Shown here piece by piece: positions 24,699-33,349 of a stretch of DNA of 64,000 nt (position 1 is the stretch's first letter; each line of letters opens with the position of its first letter). The stretch is from Streptomyces lacrimifluminis (GTDB lineage: Bacteria > Actinomycetota > Actinomycetes > Streptomycetales > Streptomycetaceae), in assembly GCF_014646095.1 (NCBI RefSeq), contig NZ_BMMU01000005.1, positions 51,005-115,004 on the forward strand, written 5' to 3'. Under the pieces are notes generated by a model that worked only from the letters and a program-made list of their open reading frames with translations, ran no database searches and was not told the origin of the DNA. Both the position numbers and the translations under genes were made by a program.

Positions 24699-25793
24699 CT
24701 ACTTCTTACCGCACTGCGGCAGATCGCTGGTGTCCCCGGAGCGGATGTCCTTGAGGGCGTTCAACGCGTCGCCGATGGTGCCCACCTTGACGAGGGTGAG
24801 TCCCTCAGGGGTGTCCTTGGCGGCGGCAGCGCAGTTGTCGGCCGGCGTCAGGAAGTACTGAGCCCCCTTGTCCCGCGCGCCGACGGTCTTCATCTCGATC
24901 CCACCGATGGGTCCGACCTTGCCGTCGTCGTCGATGGTGCCGGTGCCGGCCACGAACTTCCCGCCGGTGAGGCTTCCGGGCGTCAGCTTGTCGTAGATAC
25001 CGAGGGCGAACATGAGTCCCGCGCTGGGGCCTCCGACATCGGCGAGCTTGATGTCGATGGTGAACGGGAAGGTGTGGTCGGTCCCGGCGGAGATCCCCAC
25101 GATGGCGCGCTCGGCTCTGTCGTCGGCGGACCTGGTGGTCGTGATGGTGACGTCCTGCTTCTTGTTCGGCGCCCGGTTCGCCTTCTCGGCGGCGGCCTGC
25201 TCCGCGGCGGGCACGATGGTGAAGACGACCTTCTCACCGGCCTTGTGCTGGGTCACCAGCTTGGCGACGTCGCCGGGCTGCTTGACCGTCGTACCGTCGA
25301 CGGCCTTGATGACATCACCGGCGTGCAGCTTCCCCTCGGCGGGAGACCCCTTCAGGACGGTGGAGACGATCACCCAGGACTGCACCGGGACGTCGAGTTC
25401 CTCCAGGGCCGCGACCTTGGCGCTCTCCTGGGACTGACTGAACTCCTCGGCGTTCTCCTGGGTCGACTGCTCCTCGGTCTTGCCGTCCGGATAGAGCGTG
25501 TCGTGCGGCACGACCTTGTTGTCGTGCGAGAGCCACCCGTACACGGCTTCGACGAGGTTCATGTTGTAGTCGGCGCTGGTGACCCGAACGGTGGTCATGT
25601 TCAGGTGGCCGGTGGTCGCATAGGTCTTGCGCCCGGAGATCCGCAGCACCGGCTCACCGCCGTGGTCCCCGAGTGTGTTCACGGTCGGCCCCGGTGACAT
25701 CTCCGCATACGGCACGGTGATGAACACTCCGGCGCACAGGAGCGCGATCAGCATCAGGGTGGAGGCGAGCATCGTCGCGGTGCGGCGTGGCAT
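24699..25793 (-). CDS. Membrane-anchored PDZ-Lon-type serine protease (YlbL family)
   Basis: One N-terminal membrane anchor (residues 9-30), a PDZ domain (about 135-200; VLKGSPAEGKLHAGDVIKAV) and a C-terminal Lon-like proteolytic domain. The catalytic Ser is in GGPSAGLMFALG and the Lys in GGIEMKTVGA, forming the Ser-Lys dyad. The active domain faces outside the cell. Orthologous in position to M. tuberculosis Rv3194c. A small membrane protein gene lies just upstream on the same strand. Confidence 0.92.
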   Translation of the reverse strand: MPRRTATMLASTLMLIALLCAGVFITVPYAEMSPGPTVNTLGDHGGEPVLRISGRKTYATTGHLNMTTVRVTSADYNMNLVEAVYGWLSHDNKVVPHDTLYPDGKTEEQSTQENAEEFSQSQESAKVAALEELDVPVQSWVIVSTVLKGSPAEGKLHAGDVIKAVDGTTVKQPGDVAKLVTQHKAGEKVVFTIVPAAEQAAAEKANRAPNKKQDVTITTTRSADDRAERAIVGISAGTDHTFPFTIDIKLADVGGPSAGLMFALGIYDKLTPGSLTGGKFVAGTGTIDDDGKVGPIGGIEMKTVGARDKGAQYFLTPADNCAAAAKDTPEGLTLVKVGTIGDALNALKDIRSGDTSDLPQCGKK

Positions 25794-25851
25794 GGCACGA
25801 CAGTACGGGACGGTCCTGTCGGCACACCGTCAGGGCCGCCCGTGCGGTCTC

Positions 25852-26010
25852 TCAGGTACGGGACTTCTCCATGGCCTCGCGGAACCGCACGTAGCCGTCG
25901 AGCTCGGGCCCGTCACCGCGTGTCCGGCGCGTCCGGTTGGCCCAACTGCCCCACAGGCCGGCACCGATCGCAGCCACAAGCGGAATCAGCAACCAGGCGA
26001 GTGCCGCCAT
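25852..26010 (-). CDS. Small membrane protein, 52 aa
   Basis: Start ATG 26010 with GGGAGGTCGGC as ribosome site; stop TGA 25854-25852. The N-terminal half is one hydrophobic helix (ALAWLLIPLVAAIGAGLWG). The C-terminal half is charged (WANRTRRTRGDGPELDGY). A single-pass protein of unknown function, possibly an accessory to the PDZ protease 58 bases downstream. Bases 26011-26197 hold nothing I recognise. Confidence 0.7.
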   Translation of the reverse strand: MAALAWLLIPLVAAIGAGLWGSWANRTRRTRGDGPELDGYVRFREAMEKSRT

Positions 26011-26197
26011 GCCGACCTCCCAACCCCGATGAGCGACCGCAACTGACTGATCAGCAGATTAACCTCCGCCGTGTCAACGCTCACGCCCGGGGGGCGGTTA
26101 CGCAACCGGAGAGACCTCCCGCACAGGTCCACTCACCCGGCTCAGCAGGCGCCGACCCTCTCTTCCGCCGCCCGGCCACCACCCCTCAACGACGACG

Positions 26198-26656
26198 CTA
26201 CGCGCCGACCCACTCTTCGGTCCCGTCGGAGAACGTCTGATGCTTCCAGATGGGCACCTCGTGCTTGAGGTCGTCGATCAGCTTCCGGCAGGCGGCGAAG
26301 GCCTCCCCCCGGTGCGGGCAGGACACGGCGACCACGACAGCGAGGTCCCCCACTGCCAGGTCCCCGACCCGATGCACAGCGGCGAGGGCCCGCACCGGGA
26401 ACTCGGCGACGACCTTCTCGGCGACACGCCGCATCTCGGCCTCGGCGCTGGGGTGACACGAATAGCCGAGCGCGTCGACATCGGCACCACCGTCGTGATT
26501 CCGCACGGTCCCCACGAACAGGGCGGTCCCCCCGGCGGAGTCGTCTCCCACAGCCCGGAAAACCTCATCCAGGGAGAGCGGCTCCTCCCGAACGGCAACC
26601 AGCTTGATGGGCTCCAGAGCCGTCTGCTCACCGGGATGATCATTGAGGGATGCCAT
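26198..26656 (-). CDS. moaE: Molybdopterin synthase catalytic subunit MoaE
   Basis: Transfers sulfur to precursor Z to make molybdopterin together with MoaD. Conserved motifs are ALFVGTVRNHDGG, HRVGDLAVGDLAV, HRGEAFAACRKLID and the active-site KHEVPIWKHQ. ATG 26656 gives 152 residues; a much longer upstream opening is a chance extension. MoaD is not nearby, but moeZ, which activates MoaD, is in this window at 57799. Confidence 0.93.
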   Translation of the reverse strand: MASLNDHPGEQTALEPIKLVAVREEPLSLDEVFRAVGDDSAGGTALFVGTVRNHDGGADVDALGYSCHPSAEAEMRRVAEKVVAEFPVRALAAVHRVGDLAVGDLAVVVAVSCPHRGEAFAACRKLIDDLKHEVPIWKHQTFSDGTEEWVGA

Positions 26657-26684
26657 ACCCCCATGGTGCCACGCACGGAACTTC

Positions 26685-26787
26685 CAGCCCGTCCGGCGTT
26701 TGAGGACGAGGCCGTTCAGGCCGACAGCGGGAGTCTGGGGGCGGCAGCCCCCAGGGCCGGGACGGGTAGGGGCGGCGGGGGCGAGAA
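26685..26787. repeat. Streptomyces GTTTGAGGAC-type intergenic repeat, copy 2
   Basis: Matches 18661-18767 over its length, beginning CAGCCCGTCCGGCGTTTGAG, with the CTGGGGG/CCCCCAG hairpin. It lies between the SDR gene and moaE, again 3' of a minus-strand gene. Confidence 0.8.
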
Positions 26788-26807
26788 ACCCACCCGCACC
26801 CCACCCC

Positions 26808-27920
26808 TCAGATCCGCCGCCGAGCCTTCCTAGCCCGCCGCACCAACGCAGCCGTACCCAACAACGCCACCGTCGCCCCCGCGGCACCCGCCGCGGTCGC
26901 GTCCTTCCGCCCGAGCCGCCGACCGGCCACCGTATGCCGCCCGGCGACCTCCCCGAGCAGCTCCGCGAGCACCTCCTCGTTGCTCCACTGAGGCCGCCAC
27001 CCGGCATCATGCAGCCGACTCCCGCTCACCACCCAGGGGTACATCGTGTACGCCAGATCCCCTGCCGGAGAGGGCGTGAGCCCGATCCGGTGCAGCCGGG
27101 CGGCGGCGCCCAGAGCCACGGCGGACGGCAGCTCCATGCGCCGGATCCCGCTGAGCTCCTCGACCTCCTCCTGCTCCAGCCACCCGTCGCACCCGACAGC
27201 CAGTTCTCCCTCGACCTTCTCCAGCACCGCGTACTCCAGAGCGCTGCACAGATCCTCGACGTGACAGAACTGCCAGGCGGGCCGCGACCCGGCCACGACA
27301 AGCAGCCGAGGCGACTCGAAATACCTGGTCAGAGCGGTGTCCGTGCCCCCGATCAACACCGCGGGACGCACCACCGTCACATTGAGCCCGGGATGTGCCC
27401 GCGGTGCGCGCCGGGCGAGTCGCTCGATCTCCAGCAGGTCCCCGACCCCGGTCGCCTCGGCGGTCGCCCGCAGCTCCGCGTCCTCCGCGAGCGGCAGTTC
27501 GTTGTCCGGCAACGCCCCGTAGACCATCGCGGACGTGCACAGCACGACCCGGTGCACCCCGGCTGCGGCTGCGGCCGTCAGCACGGTCTGCGTCCCGCGC
27601 ACGTTGTACGCCGTACGGGCCGCCCCGTCCGTCTCCAGGTCCAGATCCAGGGCCAGATGGACCACGACGTCTGCGCCCCGCAGCTTCTCCGCGATGGCCG
27701 GATCCCGCACGTCGAGGATGTGCCACTGCGCCGCCGCGCACTCGCCGCGGCGCTCGTCGATGGCGATGACCTGCTTGATCTCCTCGGACGCGGCGAGCCG
27801 CTCGGTGAGCAGCGCTCCGATGCCCGTCGCGGCACCGGTGACCGCGACGACAGGCCCGCGTGGGGCCGGGTTGGTTGAGTGGTTTCGCGCTGCGCGAACC
27901 TGCGGATCTGGGGAACTCAC
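26808..27920 (-). CDS. NAD(P)-dependent epimerase/reductase with C-terminal membrane anchor
   Basis: An extended-SDR Rossmann protein: VVAVTGAATGIGALL binds the dinucleotide and VVHLALDLDLETDG gives the next strand. The usual YxxxK is not clear (VLCTSAMVYGALPDN has the Tyr but no Lys four residues later), so catalysis is uncertain. The end (AGATVALLGTAALVRRARKA) is a membrane anchor with a basic tail. 370 residues. Divergent from the Zincin_2 gene. Function unknown. Confidence 0.75.
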   Translation of the reverse strand: MSSPDPQVRAARNHSTNPAPRGPVVAVTGAATGIGALLTERLAASEEIKQVIAIDERRGECAAAQWHILDVRDPAIAEKLRGADVVVHLALDLDLETDGAARTAYNVRGTQTVLTAAAAAGVHRVVLCTSAMVYGALPDNELPLAEDAELRATAEATGVGDLLEIERLARRAPRAHPGLNVTVVRPAVLIGGTDTALTRYFESPRLLVVAGSRPAWQFCHVEDLCSALEYAVLEKVEGELAVGCDGWLEQEEVEELSGIRRMELPSAVALGAAARLHRIGLTPSPAGDLAYTMYPWVVSGSRLHDAGWRPQWSNEEVLAELLGEVAGRHTVAGRRLGRKDATAAGAAGATVALLGTAALVRRARKARRRI

Positions 27921-28108
27921 CGGCGTCTCCAGCGGTTGTCTTCAGTAAGGACGCGCGTGACGCGTACGTACCAGGTGACATCCATCCTGCCGCAGGCCAG
28001 GAGTCGGCGAAGCACCGAGCCCCCAACCGGCCACGGTGTCTAGGCTGGGTGGTGTTGTCGGGCAGCCGCCGTCGAAAGAGCCGACGGCCTTACCAGCCGA
28101 GGAATCCC

Positions 28109-29512
28109 GTGAGTGACACCCCATTCGGATTCGGCCTTCCGCCGGAGGAGCCGGAGAACGGCGACGAGGGCAAGAAGGAGGACCAGCAGAGCGGTGGTGG
28201 TCAGGGACCGTTCGGTTTCGGACTGCCCGGCTTCGGCGGTCCCGGAGGCGACAATCCGCTCGCAGCCATGTTCGGTTCCATGAACCCCAACGACCTGGGC
28301 GCCGCGTTCCAGCAGCTGGGCCAGATGCTCTCGTACGAGGGCGGTCCGGTGAACTGGGACATGGCCAAGCAGATCGCCCGCCAGACGGTCGCCCAGGGGA
28401 CCTCCGACGGCATCAAGGACTCCAGCATCGGTCCCGCCGAGCGCACCGCCGTCGAGGAGGCCGTCCGCCTGGCGGACCTGTGGCTGGACGACGCGACGTC
28501 GCTGCCGTCCGGTGCCGGCTCCGCCGTGGCGTGGAGCCGCGCGGAGTGGGTCGAGGCGACCCTGCCCGCCTGGAAGGAGCTGGTCGACCCGGTCGCCGAG
28601 CGCGTCGGCGCGGCCATGGGCGATGTCCTGCCCGAGGAGATGCAGGCCATGGCGGGCCCGCTGATCGGCATGATGCGCTCCATGGGCGGCGCCATGTTCG
28701 GCACGCAGATCGGACAGGCCGTAGGGGTGCTCGCTGGCGAGGTCGTCGGCTCGACGGACATCGGTCTTCCGCTGGGCCCGACGGGCCGGGCCGCGCTGCT
28801 GCCGGCGAACATCGAGGCGTTCGGCAAGGACCTGGGTGTGCCGCAGGAGGAGGTGCGGCTGTATCTCGCCCTGCGCGAGGCCGCCCACCAGCGCCTGTTC
28901 GCCCACGTGCCGTGGCTGCGCTCGCACCTGTTCGGCGCGGTCGACGGCTACGCGCGCGGGATCAAGGTCGACACGGCCAAGCTGGAGGACGTGGTCGGCC
29001 AGTTCGACCCGCAGAACCCGGAGCAGCTGCAGGACGCACTCCAGCAGGGCATGTTCCAGCCGGAGGACACCCCGGAGCAGAAGGTCGCCCTGGCCCGTCT
29101 GGAGACGGCCCTGGCGCTCGTGGAGGGCTGGGTGGACGCGGTGGTGCACGCGGCGGCCAAGCCCCGTCTGACGTCCGCGGACGCCCTGCGCGAGACGCTG
29201 CGCCGTCGGCGTGCCACGGGCGGCCCGGCCGAGCAGACGTTCGCCACCCTGATCGGCCTGGAGCTCCGCCCCCGCCGCCTGCGCGACGCCTCGCGTCTGT
29301 GGGCGTCGCTGACGGACGCGCGCGGTGTCGACGGTCGGGACGGCCTGTGGGCCCACCCGGACATGCTGCCGACCGCCTCCGACCTGGACGACCCGGACGG
29401 CTTCGTGCACCGCGAGCAGCTCGACTTCTCCGAGCTGGACAAGATGCTCGGCGAGGCAGCGGGCGGCTCCGCCGAGAAGCCGAACCTGAAAAAGGACGAC
29501 GACTCCGAGTGA
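28109..29512 (+). CDS. Zincin_2-family putative zinc metalloprotease
   Basis: Starts at GTG 28109 (VSDTPFGFGLPP) with AGGA upstream; 467 residues. An N-terminal Gly/Phe-rich segment precedes the conserved domain with QIARQTVAQGTSDG, GMMRSMGGAMFGTQIGQAVG and the metal-site helix LREAAHQRLFAHVPWL. The last is a diverged HExxH (AAHQR), so proteolysis is not assured. M. tuberculosis Rv3195 is the positional counterpart. It overlaps the Nudix gene by four bases (GTGA), showing coupling. Confidence 0.82.
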   Translation: MSDTPFGFGLPPEEPENGDEGKKEDQQSGGGQGPFGFGLPGFGGPGGDNPLAAMFGSMNPNDLGAAFQQLGQMLSYEGGPVNWDMAKQIARQTVAQGTSDGIKDSSIGPAERTAVEEAVRLADLWLDDATSLPSGAGSAVAWSRAEWVEATLPAWKELVDPVAERVGAAMGDVLPEEMQAMAGPLIGMMRSMGGAMFGTQIGQAVGVLAGEVVGSTDIGLPLGPTGRAALLPANIEAFGKDLGVPQEEVRLYLALREAAHQRLFAHVPWLRSHLFGAVDGYARGIKVDTAKLEDVVGQFDPQNPEQLQDALQQGMFQPEDTPEQKVALARLETALALVEGWVDAVVHAAAKPRLTSADALRETLRRRRATGGPAEQTFATLIGLELRPRRLRDASRLWASLTDARGVDGRDGLWAHPDMLPTASDLDDPDGFVHREQLDFSELDKMLGEAAGGSAEKPNLKKDDDSE

Positions 29513-30024
29513 CTCTTCACGGCAACGCGGTCCAGGTGCTGGAGAAGTACGAGGATCAGAAAGACCTCCGTCAGGTCTACCTGGACCATCTGGACGGCCA
29601 TCCCGACGGGATGTGGAAGGACTGCAAGGACGGACACATCACAGCCAGCGCTCTCGTGATCGACCCGGAGCGTGAGCGGGTCCTGCTCACGCTTCACAAG
29701 AAGCTGCGGATGTGGCTCCAGACGGGTGGGCACTGCGAGCAGAGCGACAACACGCTCGCCGGCGCCGCGCTCCGCGAGGCCACGGAGGAGTCCGGCATCC
29801 CCTCGCTGCGGCTGCTCCAGAGGACTCCGGTCCGCCTGGACCGGCACCACACGCCCTGTGCGTGGCACCTGGACGTGCAGTACGCCGCCGTGGCCCCGCC
29901 GGGAGTCGTGGAGGCGATCAGCGACGAGTCCCTGGACCTGCGCTGGTTCGCCTACGCCGAGGTGCCGGACGTAGCGGACGACTCAGTCGTACGACTGCTC
30001 GAAGCGGCCCGCGCCAGACTGTGA
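29509..30024 (+). CDS. Nudix hydrolase
   Basis: GTG 29509 overlaps the preceding stop (GTGA). The Nudix box is recognisable as GGHCEQSDNT followed by AALREATEESGI, with the metal-binding REATEESG core. 171 residues. The substrate is not predictable; the family hydrolyses nucleoside diphosphates linked to other moieties. The coupling to the Zincin_2 gene is conserved in streptomycetes as far as I remember. A convergent terminator follows. Confidence 0.88.
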   Translation: MTLHGNAVQVLEKYEDQKDLRQVYLDHLDGHPDGMWKDCKDGHITASALVIDPERERVLLTLHKKLRMWLQTGGHCEQSDNTLAGAALREATEESGIPSLRLLQRTPVRLDRHHTPCAWHLDVQYAAVAPPGVVEAISDESLDLRWFAYAEVPDVADDSVVRLLEAARARL

Positions 30025-30028
30025 ACGT

Positions 30029-30063
30029 GTAAGGGGCGACCGCCCATGGTGGTCGCCCCTTAC
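30029..30063. terminator. 13-bp stem terminator between convergent Nudix and AIM24 genes
   Basis: GTAAGGGGCGACC (30029-30041) pairs with GGTCGCCCCTTAC (30051-30063). Confidence 0.85.
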
Positions 30064-30076
30064 CTGTCCGGCACCG

Positions 30077-30832
30077 CTAGCTCCAGGCGTTGCCCTGGTT
30101 CTGTGTCCGGGCCCCGTGCTGTCCCATACCGAACTGGGCGGCGGCGCCCTGGCCGATCTGGGCGTTCTGCGGCGGCAGCAGCTCGCTGGGCTGGATCAGC
30201 GCGTAACCACTGCCCATGAAGCTGAGTTCCCAGCCCTCGCCGGTGTTGCCGCGGCGGCGCCACACTCCGGAGGTGTGCGTCTGGGCCTGCATCTGCACGC
30301 GCAGGCCGGTCGACCAGGCGACGATGGCGTCGGCGTCACAGTTGACGTACTTGTCCGGCGTCACCTGCATCATCAGCGGCGCGCCCGAGGTCATCAGGGC
30401 GACCCTGCCGCGGCCGGTGATGTTGAGCTGGTACTTCCCGGAGCCGGAGATGCCGTACAGGCTGTCCACGGCGATGACCTCGTGGTGCAGCCCGGAGTCC
30501 ATCGCCAGCACGTAACTGCTGTCGACCGTCAGCCCGTCCTGTTCCACGTCCACCACATGGATGTGCTGGGCGAGGTTGGCGAGATAGACCGTGCCCTGCC
30601 CGTGGCAGCGCATCAGGTCCAGACCCTCGCCCGTGTGCGCGCGAGAGCGGCCCTGGTTGTTGCTCTGGTACTCGGCGTCGAACTCCATCAGACCCTGGTA
30701 GGCGACCATCGTGCCCTTGCGGGCGAGGATGTCGTCGTGGCCTTCCAGGGTGACCCGGAGCATCTGCTTGTTCTGGAGACTCCAGCGTTCCTGGGTCTGC
30801 GAGTCGTTGTGCGCGAAAAGTGGGCTCTGCAT
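30077..30832 (-). CDS. AIM24-family protein, 251 aa (third gene of TerD-AIM24 operon)
   Basis: The AIM24 (DUF124) beta-prism fold is seen from ARKGTMVAYQGLMEFDAEY, CHGQGTVYLANLAQHIHVV, and SGKYQLNITGRGRVALMTSG. Its C-terminus ends in an unusual Gln/Gly tail (GMGQHGARTQNQGNAWS). ATG 30832 gives 251 residues. It follows the second AIM24 gene by 17 bases. Bacterial AIM24 proteins have unknown function; linkage with TerD suggests stress or membrane roles. Confidence 0.85.
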   Translation of the reverse strand: MQSPLFAHNDSQTQERWSLQNKQMLRVTLEGHDDILARKGTMVAYQGLMEFDAEYQSNNQGRSRAHTGEGLDLMRCHGQGTVYLANLAQHIHVVDVEQDGLTVDSSYVLAMDSGLHHEVIAVDSLYGISGSGKYQLNITGRGRVALMTSGAPLMMQVTPDKYVNCDADAIVAWSTGLRVQMQAQTHTSGVWRRRGNTGEGWELSFMGSGYALIQPSELLPPQNAQIGQGAAAQFGMGQHGARTQNQGNAWS

Positions 30833-30849
30833 GGCGTTCTGGCTCCCCC

Positions 30850-31530
30850 TCAGCCCCGGACCCGGAGACGGTCGGTGCTGTCCTCGCTGGGCTGGACGAC
30901 GACGATGCCCTGGCCGGAGAAGGCCATCTGGTAGGCCTCGCCACTGCCCCGGCCGATGAGCGACTGTGCCTTGAAGCTGCGCTTGCCCTTCACCTTGAGG
31001 TTCGGGGACCAGGCGACGAGCGCGTCCGGGTCGACGTACGTCTCGTCGTCGCCGCCACCGCAGTCGACGACGATCGGCTTGCCCCGGGAGGTCAGCGCGA
31101 CCCAGCCCTGCCCGGAGATCTTGGTGTTCCACAGGCCCTGCCCGGCGAACTTCGCCAGCCCTTTGACCCGCTCGACACCCCAGGTGAGGTGCGCGTCGAA
31201 GGCGAGCAGGTTGGTGGCGTTGACGGAGATGCCGTCGCCGTTGAGGTTGATCACGACGACGTTCGCCCCGTAGTCGGCGAGGTAGAGCAGACCGTCGCCG
31301 GAGCACTTCATCAGAGGCGCGCCCTCGCCGGTCATCCAGTCCTTGGCGATCTGGCGTACGGCCGGCGGGTTGGGCTCGTACTGGACGAAGCCTTCGTAGG
31401 CGACCATCGACCCCACGCGCGCGAGGAGGTCGTTTCCGGTCTGCATGGCGACCTTCAGCATGTGGTTGCCGTGGTTTTCCATGCGGGCGGTGACAGGTGC
31501 GGGAGCGTAGCCCGCGAGCGGCTGGTTCAT
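30850..31530 (-). CDS. AIM24-family protein, 226 aa
   Basis: Middle gene of the operon. Repeats of the fold are visible: LLARVGSMVAYEGFVQYEP, CSGDGLLYLADYGANVVVI, FAGQGLWNTKISGQGWVAL. The C-terminus SGQGIVVVQPSEDS resembles the ending of the TerD-AIM24 fusion (FIVVQPYEV). Start ATG 31530 is 12 bases after the fusion gene stop. No catalytic motif. Confidence 0.85.
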   Translation of the reverse strand: MNQPLAGYAPAPVTARMENHGNHMLKVAMQTGNDLLARVGSMVAYEGFVQYEPNPPAVRQIAKDWMTGEGAPLMKCSGDGLLYLADYGANVVVINLNGDGISVNATNLLAFDAHLTWGVERVKGLAKFAGQGLWNTKISGQGWVALTSRGKPIVVDCGGGDDETYVDPDALVAWSPNLKVKGKRSFKAQSLIGRGSGEAYQMAFSGQGIVVVQPSEDSTDRLRVRG

Positions 31531-31542
31531 GACGGGCTCCCT

Positions 31543-33216
31543 CTAGACCTCGTAGGGCTGAACAACGATGAAGTTGCCGGGCGCGCCCCGGAACTGGAGG
31601 TTGACGCTCTCCCCGGTGTCGCCGGGGTAGGCGTTGCGGCGCACCCGTACCTGGCTGGAGACGACCACCTGGGAGGCGGCCGACCAGGCGACCACGGCGT
31701 TGCAGTCGGCGAACGTGGTGGGCGTGACGGGCAGGACGACGGGAACGCCGTGCGTCTTCACGACGATCGTGCCGGTGCCCGTGAACAGCATGGTGAACAG
31801 AGCACCGCCGGGAATGCCGTGTCCCTCGACGCGACGCACCTCGTACTGAAGGCTCTCGTCGAACGCGAGGACGTTCTCGGCGGACACGCAGATGCCGTCG
31901 CCCTGGAGCTCGATGGGGTGCAGCATCGTGGAGTTGTCGGCGAGGAACACCTGGCCCTGGCCGGTACAGCGCATCAGCTGCATCTCCTGGCCGGTCGCGT
32001 TGCCCGCGATCCGGCCGGCGAATCCGGCGCCCTTGTAGCTGAAGTCGACCTTGCCCTGGTAGAGCACCATGCTGCCCTGCCGGGCCAGCACGGGCTGGCC
32101 GCCCATGCCCAGGTCGACGCGGATCAGCTTCTTGTTCTGCTGTGTCCAGCGCTGCCCGGTCGGCGTCTCCTTGAACTGCTGGAGCGCGGCTGTGACACCG
32201 GCGCCCTGCCCGGCACCCTGCGGTACGCCCTGGGGCACTCCGTACGAGGCCTGCTGGCCGGGAGCCTGCCCGAACGGGGGCTGCTGGCCGTAGCCCGGGG
32301 GCGGGGTCGGCTGCCCGTAACCGGGCGGGCCGGGCGGCGCCTGGGGCGCCTGCGGCTGGCCGTAGCCAGGAGGCAGCGACCCGGTCTGGCCCGGCGGTTG
32401 GCCGTACGGCGCCTGAGAGGGCCCCGGCTGTCCGTAGGGCGCGGGCGCCGGAACCGGGGGCGGTACCTGGGCGCCGCCCGGCGGTGTCAGGGGCGCGACG
32501 ATGGTGGGGGCCGCGTGCACCGGCGGCGCGGGGGCCGGAGCCGGGGGCGCGGGGGCTGCCGGTGGGGGCGCGAAACCCTGGGCGGCGGGCTGCGGAGCGG
32601 GCGGGGCCGCCGCCGGAGCGCCGAAAGCGGGCGGGGCGAAGCCGGGAGCGGCGCCGGTCTGGGGCTGCTGCGGAGCGGGGGTCTCCTCCTCGGCGACCTC
32701 CCCGCCGAAGTTCTTCAGCAGCGCGTCGAGGCCGCCGTCGAAACCCTGTCCGACCGCGGCGAAGCGCCACACGTCCTTCAGGTAGAAGTCGCCCAGCATC
32801 ACCGCACGCTCGGTGGAGAACTCGGAGCCGTTGAAGGAGTAGCGGGCCACCTCCTCGCCGCCGGCGACGATGCGGACGTATCCGGGGGCGATCTGCGACA
32901 TCTGCCCGGCGCCGTCGAGCGTGGCCGTGAACGACAGTTTCTGGATCTGCGGCGGGATCCGGTCGAGCGTGACGCGGAAGGACTCCGTGTCGCCCGCCTG
33001 AGCGCCCAGGATCTGGATGGACTCCTCCGGGGACTTCGGCTGGTTGAAGAAGACGAAGTACCGGTCGTCCGAGAGCCGCTCGTCGGCGTCGAGGCCGAAG
33101 CAGCTGATGTCGAAGGTCAGCCCCGGTCCGGAGATCTGCACACCCACGTACAGATCCGTGCCCGCTGTGAGATCACTGATCCTGGCCTTGTGGCCGCGTT
33201 GGAATTCCCTGGCCAT
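31543..33216 (-). CDS. TerD-AIM24 fusion protein
   Basis: Residues 1-185 are a TerD domain (calcium-binding stress domain of tellurite-resistance loci): LYVGVQISGPGLTFDISCFG, DDRYFVFFNQ, and ERAVMLGDFYLKDVWRFAAVG near its end. Residues about 186-340 are a Pro/Gln/Gly-rich linker with YGQP repeats. Residues about 345-557 are an AIM24 domain (LARQGSMVLYQGKVDFSY to NFIVVQPYEV). First gene of a three-gene operon with two further AIM24 paralogues. The fusion directly links the two families and predicts interaction. The role is likely in envelope or metal stress, by inference only. Confidence 0.9.
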   Translation of the reverse strand: MAREFQRGHKARISDLTAGTDLYVGVQISGPGLTFDISCFGLDADERLSDDRYFVFFNQPKSPEESIQILGAQAGDTESFRVTLDRIPPQIQKLSFTATLDGAGQMSQIAPGYVRIVAGGEEVARYSFNGSEFSTERAVMLGDFYLKDVWRFAAVGQGFDGGLDALLKNFGGEVAEEETPAPQQPQTGAAPGFAPPAFGAPAAAPPAPQPAAQGFAPPPAAPAPPAPAPAPPVHAAPTIVAPLTPPGGAQVPPPVPAPAPYGQPGPSQAPYGQPPGQTGSLPPGYGQPQAPQAPPGPPGYGQPTPPPGYGQQPPFGQAPGQQASYGVPQGVPQGAGQGAGVTAALQQFKETPTGQRWTQQNKKLIRVDLGMGGQPVLARQGSMVLYQGKVDFSYKGAGFAGRIAGNATGQEMQLMRCTGQGQVFLADNSTMLHPIELQGDGICVSAENVLAFDESLQYEVRRVEGHGIPGGALFTMLFTGTGTIVVKTHGVPVVLPVTPTTFADCNAVVAWSAASQVVVSSQVRVRRNAYPGDTGESVNLQFRGAPGNFIVVQPYEV

Positions 33217-33349
33217 GCGTACCGACCGTCCCCCATCCCGAATGCCGAATGCGTCGGGTCAGGCTAACGGCTAATTCCGGACGCGGCCGAAGCCGGTACA
33301 AACCCGGTACACAAAGCCCGGTCGCCGCCGCGCGCTCGCGACCCGGAGA

